This document shows, piece by piece, positions 10,901 to 21,658 of a stretch of 64,000 nucleotides of DNA (the first letter of the stretch is position 1; every line of letters begins with the position of its first letter). A program made the position numbers and the translations under genes. The DNA is from Undaria pinnatifida (lineage: Eukaryota > Sar > Phaeophyceae > Laminariales > Alariaceae). The stretch is from positions 26,006,210 through 26,070,209 of the forward strand of contig JABAKD010000002.1 of NCBI GenBank assembly GCA_012845835.1, in the 5' to 3' direction. The notes below the pieces were generated by a model. That model was not told the DNA's origin and ran no database searches. It saw only the letters and a program-made list of their open reading frames with translations.

Positions 10901-13704
10901 TGGTGGTGGTGGCGGTGGTGGTGGTAGCGTTGGCGGTGACAGTGTTTGCGGGGTCAAGTCTAGTTTTGTCTCTGCAGAGGCATGTGAACCAGAACTGCGA
11001 TGCAGCCCCGCCCCTGGCTGTAGTGCTGACGGAAACAAGCGTCAGGTCACTGGGTCATCCTCGGCCATTTCCCGATTGGTAATGATGGCGCCGTCTTTTA
11101 GTGATGAAGCAGGCCTGCCGGTGGAAAACGAACCCTGCCGCTCTGCTTCAAAATATTCGCGGCTGCCCGTAGTTCAATGGAAAGGCTGCTGCAAGCGGAA
11201 ATGAAATGTTTTGGCGCCGCTTACGAATCACGGCGGTGGAGGAGGAGGGTTTGGAGGCCCCGTCTTGCGACGTTTTAACGCCTTTGTCTGTGAACAAACC
11301 CGATTTGTTTGGCCCCTTGGCATTTATACATGATCAACAATTTTTGGTTGCCCCTGCTCCCGCCCACCCTCGCCACCCCCGCCACATACCCCACTCAGGC
11401 GAGTTTCTCTTCGTGTTGCTCCAGCTACTGCCGGTGGATTACGTTCGCGAGTCCTGGTGGCTTTCCGACATCAGCCCGTGGTTTGCCGGCGCGATGCTCT
11501 TCCAGGTAAGACCCCAGACGAGCATTTTGCCCAATGTCACGATAGCCCCTCCCCCGCTGCTCCGTCTCGAAAGGGAAGCGTGGTCAATGATCAAATTACT
11601 AAGGAAAGCAACAAATGAGTAAGCCCTCCCCCCCGCCTCCCCCCCGCGCGCTCCCCGAAAGTGTCAGTACTAACTCATGATAGCGTCGAAATAACATTCG
11701 CCCCCTCCGAAGCAAACCTCCCTCCCTCCCTCCCTCCCTCCCATCCTGGGAATTTCCGATGGCGTGCTTGTGACAGAGCCTCTGGTGTGCCTCGTTCCGC
11801 CCATGGGCGAGAGACGCTGGGCTGCTCTGGGTGCCTACGCTGATGCTGGGCAGCGTAGCGGTAGCCCTCGGAGGCGTGCACGGCATCCTCAGGACGGCGT
11901 GGTTCGACGAAGACATGGATGTTCTGCAGTACCTCGTGGCTCACGTACCCATCAGGTGTGTGTTGCAGACTGTACACTGTGGTCGAGTACATGTACAGTA
12001 GCGATGGACTTACGCCCCAAGTTTTCCCGTGGCTCCTCGCTTCTCTAGTGTCGAACCAGCATCTCGGTTGAGCCTTACTGCCTGGCAGTTTCTCCCCACC
12101 GTCTGTAAAAAGAAGGGCAGTGCCCGAGCCCAGCGAGCCTTACCACCCCCACCCCCCCCCTCCCCCATTGGCAACGTTGACTTTTTTTCTACAATGCATG
12201 GCTGCTACGACAAAAACATAACCCCAAACACGCCGGCGGGCCGTTTTAACGCGTTTTTTCACACTTGCAGCGATTGATTGTTAAAACTAGTTTGCCTCTC
12301 ACGGCCCCTCTACCCCCCCTCCCCGCCCCCTTCCTCAGGAAAGGGGCTAAGACAATAAAAACACCCCGTAAGTTATGGAAAAAATGTAGTGGGCATCCAA
12401 GTGTTGGAGGTTTCCCGATTAGGAGTAGGAACGGTGCTCCGTCTCGAAAGAGATTCGTGGCCAATGATCAAGAGACTAACAATATGTCCATACGCCCTCG
12501 CCTCCGTCCTCACTGATGCACACAATGTCTGCCTAGTCGGTGAAAATCCGACGTGCTCGGTTCCGGTATTGTAGGGATGCGAGGGTCTATGGTTTTAAGA
12601 CGACGGCCATGCGTGATACTGAGTACCCCCCCCCCCCCCCCCTCCTTCCACCCACGCCTCCTTGTCAGCCTCCATTTCGGCTGGATATCATGCGCGTCGC
12701 TGGTGAATCTTAACGGCTACTTCGCATCAATCCCGAGGCTGACGAATCGGTTTAAGCTCGTCGCGTCGGTGTTGACCATCATCGCGGCAACCGTGCTCGG
12801 GGCCGTGATCACACGCATCCGCGAGGACCCACTGTATGTGGCCGTCTTGGCGTGGGCCCTCTGGGCTGTGGGGAGCCCCGCCGGCTGGAGCGGACTTGAG
12901 GTGCGCTATTTTTCTTGCATTGGGATGCTGTTTTTTTTTTGCCGTTCTTTAGTGACCGCAGGCTATACTTCAGGGAAATGATCTACGATATGTGATAACG
13001 TCAAAATCACAATCGTTATCATCATCATCATCATCATCATCATCATCGTCATCATTTTCATCATCGTAATCAATACCGTTCTCATAATCATAATCGTCAT
13101 CACCATCACCATCACCATCAGCAGCAGCATCAGCATCATCACCATCGTCATCCTCAGCTTCGTCAGCATCGTCATCATATGCAAGCGATGCTGCTGCAGC
13201 GATCATTTTTATGTGGCTTCGTGAAGTGCCACGGGGGCAGGTTACTCCGGGGAGTATCCGCAGCGAGCACGAAATACTTTTCATGTCTTGCCGGGGGCCT
13301 AAGACTAGCTTCAGCTGTGTGTATTTTCTTTTGCTTCATTATTTCCTAAGAGATACTCTTCGACTCCAGAGTGTTTGGAGCCTGTCCTGTGACCACCGAC
13401 TCTTGATAGATTACGGCGATGATGAGTTAATGTAACAACATCAACAACGAACGCGAGGGAAAACGTCTCAAATATGTTCACCCTCTTTCCTTCTCCCTTT
13501 CTGTGCCTTGTTCTCGCCAATATTTTTGCGTGATTCTGTGCGCTATGTATGCGATTCTGTGTTTTCCAGGGACGCATTGACCCGGGCGATATCCGCCTGC
13601 AGGAGCTGACGGCCAAGGGCGGCTCCATTCTCGCCATGGCGGCCGTCTGTCTGCTCCTGGGAGCCTCCGTGAAGGACAAAATAATATTGGGGAACGAGGA
13701 GTAA
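7946..13704 (+). CDS. TspO/MBR-related multi-pass membrane protein
   Basis: Six exons join in frame: 7946-8092, 8957-9146, 11399-11505, 11777-11955, 12669-12900 and 13570-13704 (TAA), giving about 329 residues. Every boundary is GT-AG and the phases 0, 1, 0, 2, 0 agree on both sides. Family signatures of the long TspO/MBR-like (tryptophan-rich sensory protein) group are clear: FFTPAGWAFAIWGPIFLGE across junction 2-3, and HVPISLHFGWISCASLVN across junction 4-5. About seven or eight hydrophobic segments suggest an integral membrane protein. TspO relatives bind porphyrins or lipids in bacterial, mitochondrial or plastid membranes; the ligand here is unknown. The ATG at 7946 is the first in frame, but the frame stays open upstream, so a 5' exon (perhaps 6011-6163) may precede it. 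The loop between the first two helices carries a glycine-rich insert (SSNGGGGKNKK). Confidence 0.8.
9190..9335. repeat. minisatellite, about 36-bp unit
   Basis: Roughly four copies of a unit reading GTGCCGGTTGAACAGTGCC then TATTCCCGGTATA. It lies in the second intron (9147-11398) of the TspO-related gene. The GTGCCGGTTG core also appears in family D elements, so the array may have grown from one of them. Confidence 0.7.
9564..9836 (+). other. unassigned open frames in intron 2
   Basis: Two overlapping frames are open here (9564-9809, and another ending near 9846). One contains YPLWDPFDTDPKATLRDLSK, which has a protein-like composition, but no family is recognised and no splice sites are convincing. 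It may be a relic of a mobile element. Confidence 0.2.
9870..10470. repeat. family A repeat fragments
   Basis: Repeated blocks include GAGGTATAGAGCTCCCCC and AGCCTCAGAAAAG, each followed by a copy of TAGCATG or TAGCACGC. They are related to the ends of the MITE family seen intact at 40914-41162 and 41326-41577. Two tandem partial copies lie at 10277-10370 and 10385-10450. Confidence 0.5.
10865..10945. repeat. GGT/GTGG microsatellite
   Basis: A run of imperfect GGT and GTGG repeats in intron 2 of the TspO-related gene. It produces valine-rich frames on one strand and proline-rich frames on the other that should not be taken as genes. Confidence 0.8.
13016..13165. repeat. ATC/GAT microsatellite
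   Basis: Imperfect ATC repeats in the last intron (12901-13569) of the TspO-related gene. On the minus strand they read as an aspartate-rich frame (12970-13284), which I regard as an artefact of the repeat. Confidence 0.85.
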
Positions 13705-13719
13705 ATGACCCATCGTGCA

Positions 13720-16085
13720 GCTACGCGCGGGCGTCGAGAAGGGAACTACGTGCTTTGTTCTATGTCACGTTGCACGTGTAAAACGATGTGTGCAGCCACC
13801 GCCCGCCAGCGCGTGGTTGTGACATTTCTCGAGCCGGGAGTTATCAGCCACGGTAAAAAAAAAGTCCGGTCAAATAACTCCGTTCAAAACAACCGCGATG
13901 AAGAAAATGTTGTTGTCTGAGGAATAGCCGAAGGAGAAAGTACACCCTAAAAGGTGATTGTGACACCTGTGGCACCTACGGGCGACCCGTGCTACGATAG
14001 AGGGTACAAGGTACCACTTTTTGGCCAAAACATTACGTACACCTCCCTCCCCCAGCAGCCACCGTTGAGGTTAAGGCACCACAGCGAAGTAGCACGACCC
14101 ATAAACCCTGCCCGGGTTGCCCCCATGAATAAGGTACCGCACATCATGATATAATAAGGAACAAGCAACCTTATATTCCCGTCCATATACGTCCAGATAC
14201 GAAATGCGAACCCAAATTTTTAGAATCGGTGAAGCTACTCAGACGCCGTGACCACAGCCCCAAAGACCTTTCCCAGGCCAACCGATGGCATCTACGGGCG
14301 ACCCGTGCTACGATAGCGAGGCAGCACTTTTTGGCCAAAATATTGCTTGAATGACGAGGCTCCATAACCCCTTTAGAGCCCCAAAACTCCTCCCGATACT
14401 AATTCCACGTAACTTGTCCCCCCCAAAACGGGTTTCCAGTTAGCTGTGAAGGCGTTAACTCAACATCGTCGGAATCTGTCATTCTTGTTTTGCAACATGA
14501 TTTGCTTTGAATATACCTGGGGCCCCACGAGTTTGTTAATCGGATTTTCACTTCAAGTTTGCTCAAAATCATTTTTCGGGTGGAGTATACGGAGCTCTTC
14601 ACATGAGAAGAGCTCCCAGGAGAAAAAACGGCGCGCCTCTGCCATCGCATGTGTCGGGGCGCTGTTTTCGACGTCGCGTTGTAGCGCGTGATGGGGAAGA
14701 GGGGCTTTGCTTGGGGTTTTGCCCTTGACCCAGGGCGTTTATATCGACTGGAAGGGATGACGCCTCCTGTGATAGAGGGGGAATACTTTTTGGCGAAATA
14801 TTTCCCACTGCGGAGGGGGCTCCGCAGCTGAGAGGGGCTGCCCTTTCTTGCCGTATGTGTTTCGGTGATAGACCTAGGCCATGGGATGGTGTTATGGTAT
14901 CCCTTTTCTCCCGTTGCGGCGTTGTGATTTATAGCAGTTGTCGCCCTTATAGCTCGCGGGCGTTGTCGCTTGCCCTTACGAACGGCTCCGCGCCCCCTTC
15001 TGTGATGAGGTATCCGGCGGACAGCAAGCAACTAATACAAGAGATGTAACGTCCAAGCAGCCCTCGTGTGTTCATCAGATTGCGTTTATTCTCAACGAAA
15101 GTGTTTGAGCTGAGGTATATAGAGAGCTCACTCAAGTTAAGCAGGCCTCAGAATAATTAGGTTCTACGGTATCCCTCTTTGATGGTGGCATGCGCCTTTT
15201 TTTTTGCATGTGTTGGAAGGTGCGGTTGCTTGGATCTAGGACAACGGCTAGGTGGATCATCGGCGGGGTACTTTGGCGAGGTCACGTTGTGTCCTATGTC
15301 GGTTAAAACAACCCCGCTTGTTGGGCGATTGATGCACCTGGGAGGCGAAACCCCGAGAAGCCTTGTGGTTCCCGCTGCCCCCCCCCCCACCCTTTTTGGT
15401 TCTTGGAAGGATGCAATTCGCCCTTCATGCCATTCGCCGAACACCTCAAGACGCTTCGCGCTTGGTGCAAACAATGTCTATCCGGTTGGTGAAAACCCGA
15501 CGTGCTCCGTCCCGGCATAGTAGGGATGCGAGGGCATATGGCCACACGACTACGGCCATGCACAAACTGAGTATACCCTCCCCCCCCACCCTCATCCCCA
15601 TCCCTCGCGGGCCGGATCATGACCCGTGAAAGCCCTGAAATATACCCAGTCCCTTCCAATTTTGTGCATTAGACTTGTTGGCGCGCTTGTTCTTCGGCGG
15701 CGTGTCGCGTTTGATGCACAACGAGTAGTCTCTGCGGGGCGTGTGGATGCATGTCACGGTCGGGGCGCACCAAATTGTGTTGGTGAGTCTTCTCACGCTA
15801 GAGGTGCAGCGCAGAAGTTTCTTCAGCTCCTAACATGAATGAGAAGCTCAGCATCTCACGCGAAAAAGTGACTTCGAAGACATTCGTTCGCGCAAGGTCG
15901 CTCGACCAACGTTTTCTTTGCGCTAGTCCTAAAACAAGTATGCTCGTGAAAAAGTATCATACTAACCATAGTTCCACACTTGAGCTCAAATGGTCACAAA
16001 CACTAGGCCAAAAAAGTGCAACCCCTAACGTGGGATGACTCTGGTTGGGTGAATCTTCCGTTGAGGAGTCGTGTTGGTTTTTATT
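13720..16085. other. intergenic, with family A repeat fragments
   Basis: No gene is seen. Fragments of the MITE family A recur at 13989-14045, 14285-14350, 14440-14610, 14690-14830 and 15100-15180, recognisable from CCGTGCTACGATAG and TTTTTGGCCAAAA. Segments such as 14880-15060 and 15170-15830 show short frames only. Confidence 0.5.
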
Positions 16086-16089
16086 TTTT

Positions 16090-17305
16090 GTTTTTTGTGT
16101 TTTTATCCTCCGGCGGATGGGGGAAAATACCAGGTAAAGCTTAAGCTCACCACACTTCTACGTATTTCGTACACGTCGTGCGTCGATTTAACTCAATTGC
16201 ATTCACAGCCCAACGCTAGCTGGCGTGTCCTTCGGTTCCCACCATAGCGATAGCGCGAGCTGTTCCTATCGGCGGTCCCCGTTACTACTCCGGCACCAAA
16301 GCTGCCGTTGTATACGGATGCGTGAGTGTGTCGACCCGGCCTTGGTTAAAAATGTTTTGGCCAAGAAGTGCTACCCGTTTGTGTTGCACGTTTCTGTGGA
16401 AGAAAGCCGAACAACCGTGCTTGTGCGCGCTTCTAAAATTGCTGGGTATAAGCCGCCCACCCCCCTGCGAAATCGTTGCAGTTTCGAAGCCTTACCACTG
16501 TTACTGTAATGCAGACAGCGGTATGCGTTGCCCTGCTGTTCCTCAGTGTACTGCTAAAAAATCCTTCGGTCGGTCGTTCGACGAGGGTATCGCGTAGCAT
16601 GAAGGAAAAAACACTATTTGCCACAAAACGGTATACCGTGAAAGTTTGTTTCAGTGGATGAAACTATCGTAAAAGTGTTTTCGGGGGACGACGAACAGGT
16701 TTATAACCTTAAGATGGTGTCAAAAACACTGGTATACCGTTTTATGGCATTTAGGTTCCAGTCAGACAGACAGACGAACAGCTCGACGATTAACAGTAGG
16801 TGACAGACAACTTCAATAAACTGAGGAATTAGACCAACCCCCTCGGGACGTCAGAAAGGGAAAATATCGAACGAAAAGTGGCGATCGAGGACCAACACCC
16901 GAATGGGTAGGGTGGACCGGACCGTACCTGGACCAAGTCCTTCGGAAGCCCGTTTTCTCATGACCGAGCGTTCTGTTAGTGGGTAAGCTTGCGCAAGTAT
17001 CACACTACGTACCCGTAGGGATGACTTTCCGAGGGGCTATCTCCACCGCTCCTGACTCCCAGGGATTAAGTCGGGTCTACATACTTACGAATCCGTATAC
17101 CACGGCAGCTTGCGCTGCTCGAGTAGCAACGGTGACCGCCGGTAGGGACAGCTCGCGCTGTCATTACCACGGGAAGTGAAGGATACGGCAGCTAGCGCTA
17201 GATTGCGAATACCATTGAGTTACATTGACACATGTATGAAAACATGTGGACGTGTGGTGAGCTTAAGCTTTATTTTTCCCCATCCGCCCAGAGGATAAAA
17301 AAAGA
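16090..17305. repeat. inverted repeat pair, family F
   Basis: Bases 16090-16235 and 17150-17305 are reverse-complementary over roughly 130-150 bp with moderate divergence, sharing AAGCTTAAGCTCACCACAC and CGCTAGCTG. A third copy lies at 25945-26075. The interior (16240-17150) contains repeat debris and no recognised gene. The arrangement could be two separate insertions or the ends of one 1.2-kb element. Confidence 0.5.
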
Positions 17306-17309
17306 GGGA

Positions 17310-18765
17310 AAAAAGGAGAAAAACGTGGCGATTACAACATTGCCCACACAAAGCAACGGGTACTGTTAGGGTAGGGGGTGTGCCCGGACTGCAAGGTAAG
17401 GAGCAACGCGACACGCGGGTACATGGTCATACTTGTATTGCTAAACGCTGTTCCAAGGCATTGATAAGGCGGCCCGAGTCGTTTGTTTAGTCCCTATGCG
17501 TGGGCCCCAGAAATGTTACCAGGTGCTAGGCTACGGAGCCCGCGGCAAAAAAATGGTGCCGTTCCCCTCTTGCTTGCCGTGCGGCCATATCACGTAAGTA
17601 GTTATTCAGTTTGCTGGGGTTCTCTAAAGCGTTATTAGCGAATACGTCCGTCCGACGCAAATCACCATAAAACAGTAAATCGGCGGTTTCTACGTCAGTT
17701 TATGAGGGAACGAACGCCAGCTCAAGGTGGAAAAACCCCACAACCTTTACGGTACACCGACTCCTATCTGCCCCGATATAGCGAACAGGTGGCCTGCCGT
17801 TTGAGGCAGTGGGGTGCAGTATGGCAGTGGCGCTGCGGATACAGAATGCGGAGCGGTGGATATTTACTAAACTATTCTAACGACGTCAGCTGTGAGTTCG
17901 ACGAATGTAGGGTCGATACTCATCTTCGCTAGCTGCGTACTACATCCATCGCCCGTTTTTTGGAAGTTTCATGAATCAGGACCTAATACTTCGAGTATAA
18001 GATTACATTGTATTACATCACTTGTCATGGATGACCGAGTGATAGATTGGTATATTTGTCCACGGCCCGACAAAAAACCCGTTGCGTGCATTCATAGCAG
18101 CGTTTATTGGTACATTGACTCGTCACCATAACCAGTTGATCGTAATCTAGGCGACGGTCACAAGACCAGCTCCAAAATTATAGCAGGAACAAAGGGAGGG
18201 AGAATAGGAGGAAAAAACAAGCAAACACACACAAAAGTAACTAACACCATGCCTTTGCTTCCGAGGCTGGCCAGTCTCGTGAAGATCGGAACAGCAAGGA
18301 CATGCAAGCAAGGGCACGGCAACCAAACACCTTGAGGACGTAAATCCACACATGTGCGGATGTACGTGTCCTTCATTTAGCTACGAGTACATAAATCTTT
18401 AGCTGTACGTGTCCCAAAAACGTTCCTTCAGAACCTCGGAAATAACACACAAAATCTGAATAAACTGTTTAAACGCAGTCCAAACCCAACTACGCAGAGT
18501 AGCAACTAGCAAGAAAGAGCCTCTGGGTAACGCCTCGGTCAAAGGTTTCACTCCTGGGAATAAACCCCGGCTCGTGTACTTCGAAGGCTACAACCAGGGA
18601 AAACATAATATGAGCTGTCGCAGGGAACCCGCACAGCGGGATGCTCGTAACTGCCAATAACTTGTGTGCGTTGGCGGTTGGAAGACGCTTCAGGAAATTG
18701 AGTATTTTTTTCGGCGCCGTCACCCTTAACTTGGCCCTAACCCAAAAATTAGAAGCTCGCACTAT
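17310..18765. other. no gene recognised
   Basis: A short repeat block at about 17885-17945 (GTGAGTTCGACGAATGTAGG) recurs at 37030-37075 and, more diverged, at 10040-10090. Otherwise only short, unsupported frames are present. Confidence 0.4.
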
Positions 18766-18789
18766 CTAATCAGGAGACCATCCGCAACA

Positions 18790-19120
18790 AATTCAGAAGA
18801 GAGGCAGGCGCGGCACGTCCCTCTCCCGCCTCTCCGAGGCCCTCTTCGCCCTTCTCATGTGCTGCGTCGCCTGCAAGTAGTTGAAGTACATCGCCGCCCC
18901 TCGGAGGAGCAGCCTGCGCGTCGAAACCAGGCAAGGTGCCCCGGTGCAAGGCGCGGGACAGCGAGAGGTGAGGGCAGTAGGCAGACCGGGGGCATGGAAA
19001 AGTAAAATGGACGCCTCTTAGCCGAGTCTGAGGTTGTTCCGTGCTCCAGTACGAACCATCTATAACAGAAGAATAGTAGGAACGGCTTACCGCAAGTCGT
19101 GAAATCAAAACTGGCGCGCA

Positions 19121-19151
<31 letters not shown>

Positions 19152-19345
19152 CGAAGGGAGGCGGAGGGGTCCACACAGCTGGAGTCTGCGTGCCAAAAAA
19201 ACAAAAACACAGACGGCCTTTGGTCCGTTTTCTTAGTGGCACCGATCGATGGTAACAGTTTGGGACGAATGGATGCTTTGCTCACCCTTTCCACCACGGC
19301 ATCTTCTTCTGCGCCTCCGCAGCAGCTTGCTCGGCCGGGTCTGGT
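18790..19345 (-). CDS. possible 3' exon material of the RHD3/SEY1 gene
   Basis: On the minus strand, 19345-19268 reads PAEQAAAEAQKKMPWWKG before a donor-like GGGTGAGC. This resembles the region just before the membrane hairpin of RHD3 proteins. A frame ending near 18791 contains RRLLLRGAAMYFNYLQATQH followed by a basic tail (MRRAKRASERRERD) and a stop. Both fit a C-terminal end but cannot be joined in phase with the upstream exons from what I see. A homopolymer of about 28 G (19124-19151) separates them. The membrane hairpin expected in this family is not identified. Treat as a candidate only. Confidence 0.3.
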
Positions 19346-19429
19346 GGTAGCATCCACGTCCCCTCCGATAGGCGGTCCTGCTCCCGGCTCTGAGACAATA
19401 GCGCGCGCGGTCGTATTTGTTGGTCATAA

Positions 19430-21270
19430 CATGCGCTACGCACTAGACCCGTGCTACGATGGTGTAGTGGATAGCGGAAGCACTCTTAGGCCAAACTACT
19501 CCAGCCTGATCGGGCTCCCAAAGTCAGCAACTACCTAATATTGTTCGAATGCCATCAATGTTCTTACAATGCCACTACCTAGGGCATGGGATTGTGCCCC
19601 GGGACGCACGATTGTGTTTTTCTCACAGTCGGGTTTTCGGTCAGGCATGGAGCGCCTCAGAAACAGGCTAGGACCAAGGCGACGGTAGTGGCGGGTTACC
19701 CTCCTCTTCACTGCCAAGTTTGGGCCACTCGCCGTAGTGACTCTGTACCTCCGCGCCGGGAAAATAAAATCAGGCAATTGTGTCGGCGCAGCATAGCTAA
19801 CGCTTCCATGGCGGTTTCGTTTGGCAAACCAAAAAGCACACAGAAAAGCTCAAGACCGAAAAGTAGCAGAGGGACATCAAATCGCTTCGTTAGAGCGCCG
19901 TCTTTGGAGGCGGCTCCAACGCCCCTCGCCCTGCCTTGTCCGTCCCCCACCTGGCCGTGATCGGGTACGGGGGCTGAGCGAGACGAGCGAGAAGTTGCCC
20001 AAATTTTGTATTTTGAGGAGGTACTCTCGAGCCTTTGGTTGGATCTTGACGTCTGCAGAGCTTAGAGCGAATAAATCACGAGAAAACATTTCCAAATTGG
20101 CAAAATTTCCAAATTGGCATATAGGTTTCTTCAACCCGAGCCACTGACGTAAGAGGCCCCACAAGTGCACCCCCTACTGTATCCTTGGCCCTAGTGAGTG
20201 CTCCTAATGCTACACAACTAACACATTTGTGTGTAAACGAGTTTTCATTTTTTAATAAAAGCCAGAAAATACACCTACGCTGTGAAATCAAGGATCTCGA
20301 AACCCACATTTGCAAGCTGCGTGTGATACTTCGATCGCGCGCGAATCGAGCTCTTCGTCGAAACTCGTGTCTGCAAGCTTGCGAGCGATGCTTCGATCGC
20401 GCGTGCTACGGGCTGTGAGTGCGAGCATATCCTCGTGACGGGCATAAGCCGGGTGTTCGTGGGTTTGAGTCTACTGACGAATAAGGCGACAAGCTATCGT
20501 CGCGAGGAAACGCACAAAAAAATTAGCCCCCGTCTAAGTAAATCTCCCTACGCCATGTCAACTCCTTCCGCTGGTATATACTTCTTTCACCTTTTGGCTA
20601 GGTGTTCCTGACCAAAACAAAATACGACGGCCTTCAGTCCTCAACGGGATACTGCTACCACATCGACGGGGACGAAAGCTAACATTTTTTTCCTTCCACC
20701 GCAAAAATACGACTCTTATGTCCAACTTGCTTGTCCCCCAAAAACGTGGGCAGAGTTTCTACGCGGGTTAAAGCCAAGATCTAGAGCTGTGAGTCGGCAG
20801 GATCTCACGACTAACAAGTAAGGTGCCGTTAACTAACTGAGTTTCTTTAGTCGGCAAGTCGGTTGGCGAAAACCAGATCATGGCCAGCCGACTTGCGGAC
20901 TCAAGTCAGGCGAGCAAAGCGGGCCACATCAACCACCGCCCGCCCAGGGAACCTCGACCAAAACAAGGGAACATGTATCCCGCGTTTGTCACGTCCTACA
21001 ATAAAGGTAGCACTTTTTTTCCTTTTTTTTGTTTCTGAATGATAAGTGCTCCTTAACCCAAAATCGTCGGATTTTTTTCAGTTTTTTTTTTTTAGTTTTT
21101 TTTTTTTTAGTTTTTTTTTGGGGGGGGGGGGTACCTAAGTCATGGGATTGTCCGTCCATCGGGTTGCACCTTTAGTTTTTCTCCAAAATCAGTTTTTGGT
21201 TGGGGGAATAAATATCCTGAAACTAGGAGCCTCAGCGAAAAAAGGACACATCTCTACCGCAACATGAGTC
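19430..21270. other. intron or gap with family A fragments
   Basis: This lies between the last clear GTPase exon and the possible terminal exons. Family A pieces occur at 19440-19505 and 21140-21270. A block with two copies of CTGCAAGCT and GATCGCGCG lies at 20280-20410. T- and G-homopolymers lie at 21080-21131. Confidence 0.4.
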
Positions 21271-21309
21271 ATTTAACATTTATTCTTACAAGTATGGAAA
21301 TCCAATAAG

Positions 21310-21655
21310 TTGGATAGTCGGCACCTCCAGGACCAACTATTAACCCGACTAATAACTAGTTGGCAACTCAAGTCGTGCAGACTCACAGGTCTACGAAATA
21401 TCATTATTTTTTCGTCAAAACCGGGAAGCTCTACAGCAAAACGCTCGTTGTACACGGAAAAGTACAAAATGGCGCAGCAAACGCAAGAACAGCACAACAC
21501 CGGGTATCACCGCTCAAAGAGGCAACCCGATCGCGACAACTCGACCAACATGCAAGCACATAAGTGGGCATCATCGCCCAAAGGGCGAACGTATCATGAC
21601 GACGCAAACATATCAGGGAGGGGAGGTCAAGGGGGGGAGGTCTTCGGCCGGCCTT
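21310..21655. other. sequence downstream of the last clear GTPase exon
   Basis: The last clear exon ends at 21659 with the donor GTGAAG. The frame continues open for some distance but into unmatched sequence, so it is taken as intron. Confidence 0.4.
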
Positions 21656-21658
21656 CAC

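Noticed and set aside
12970-13284. Aspartate-rich minus-strand frame
   Set aside because: It is a translated ATC/GAT microsatellite inside an intron.
19443-19475. tRNA-like TGGTGTAGTGGATAGCGG
   Set aside because: It resembles a tRNA A-box region but has no acceptor stem or B box, and lies within a family A MITE fragment.
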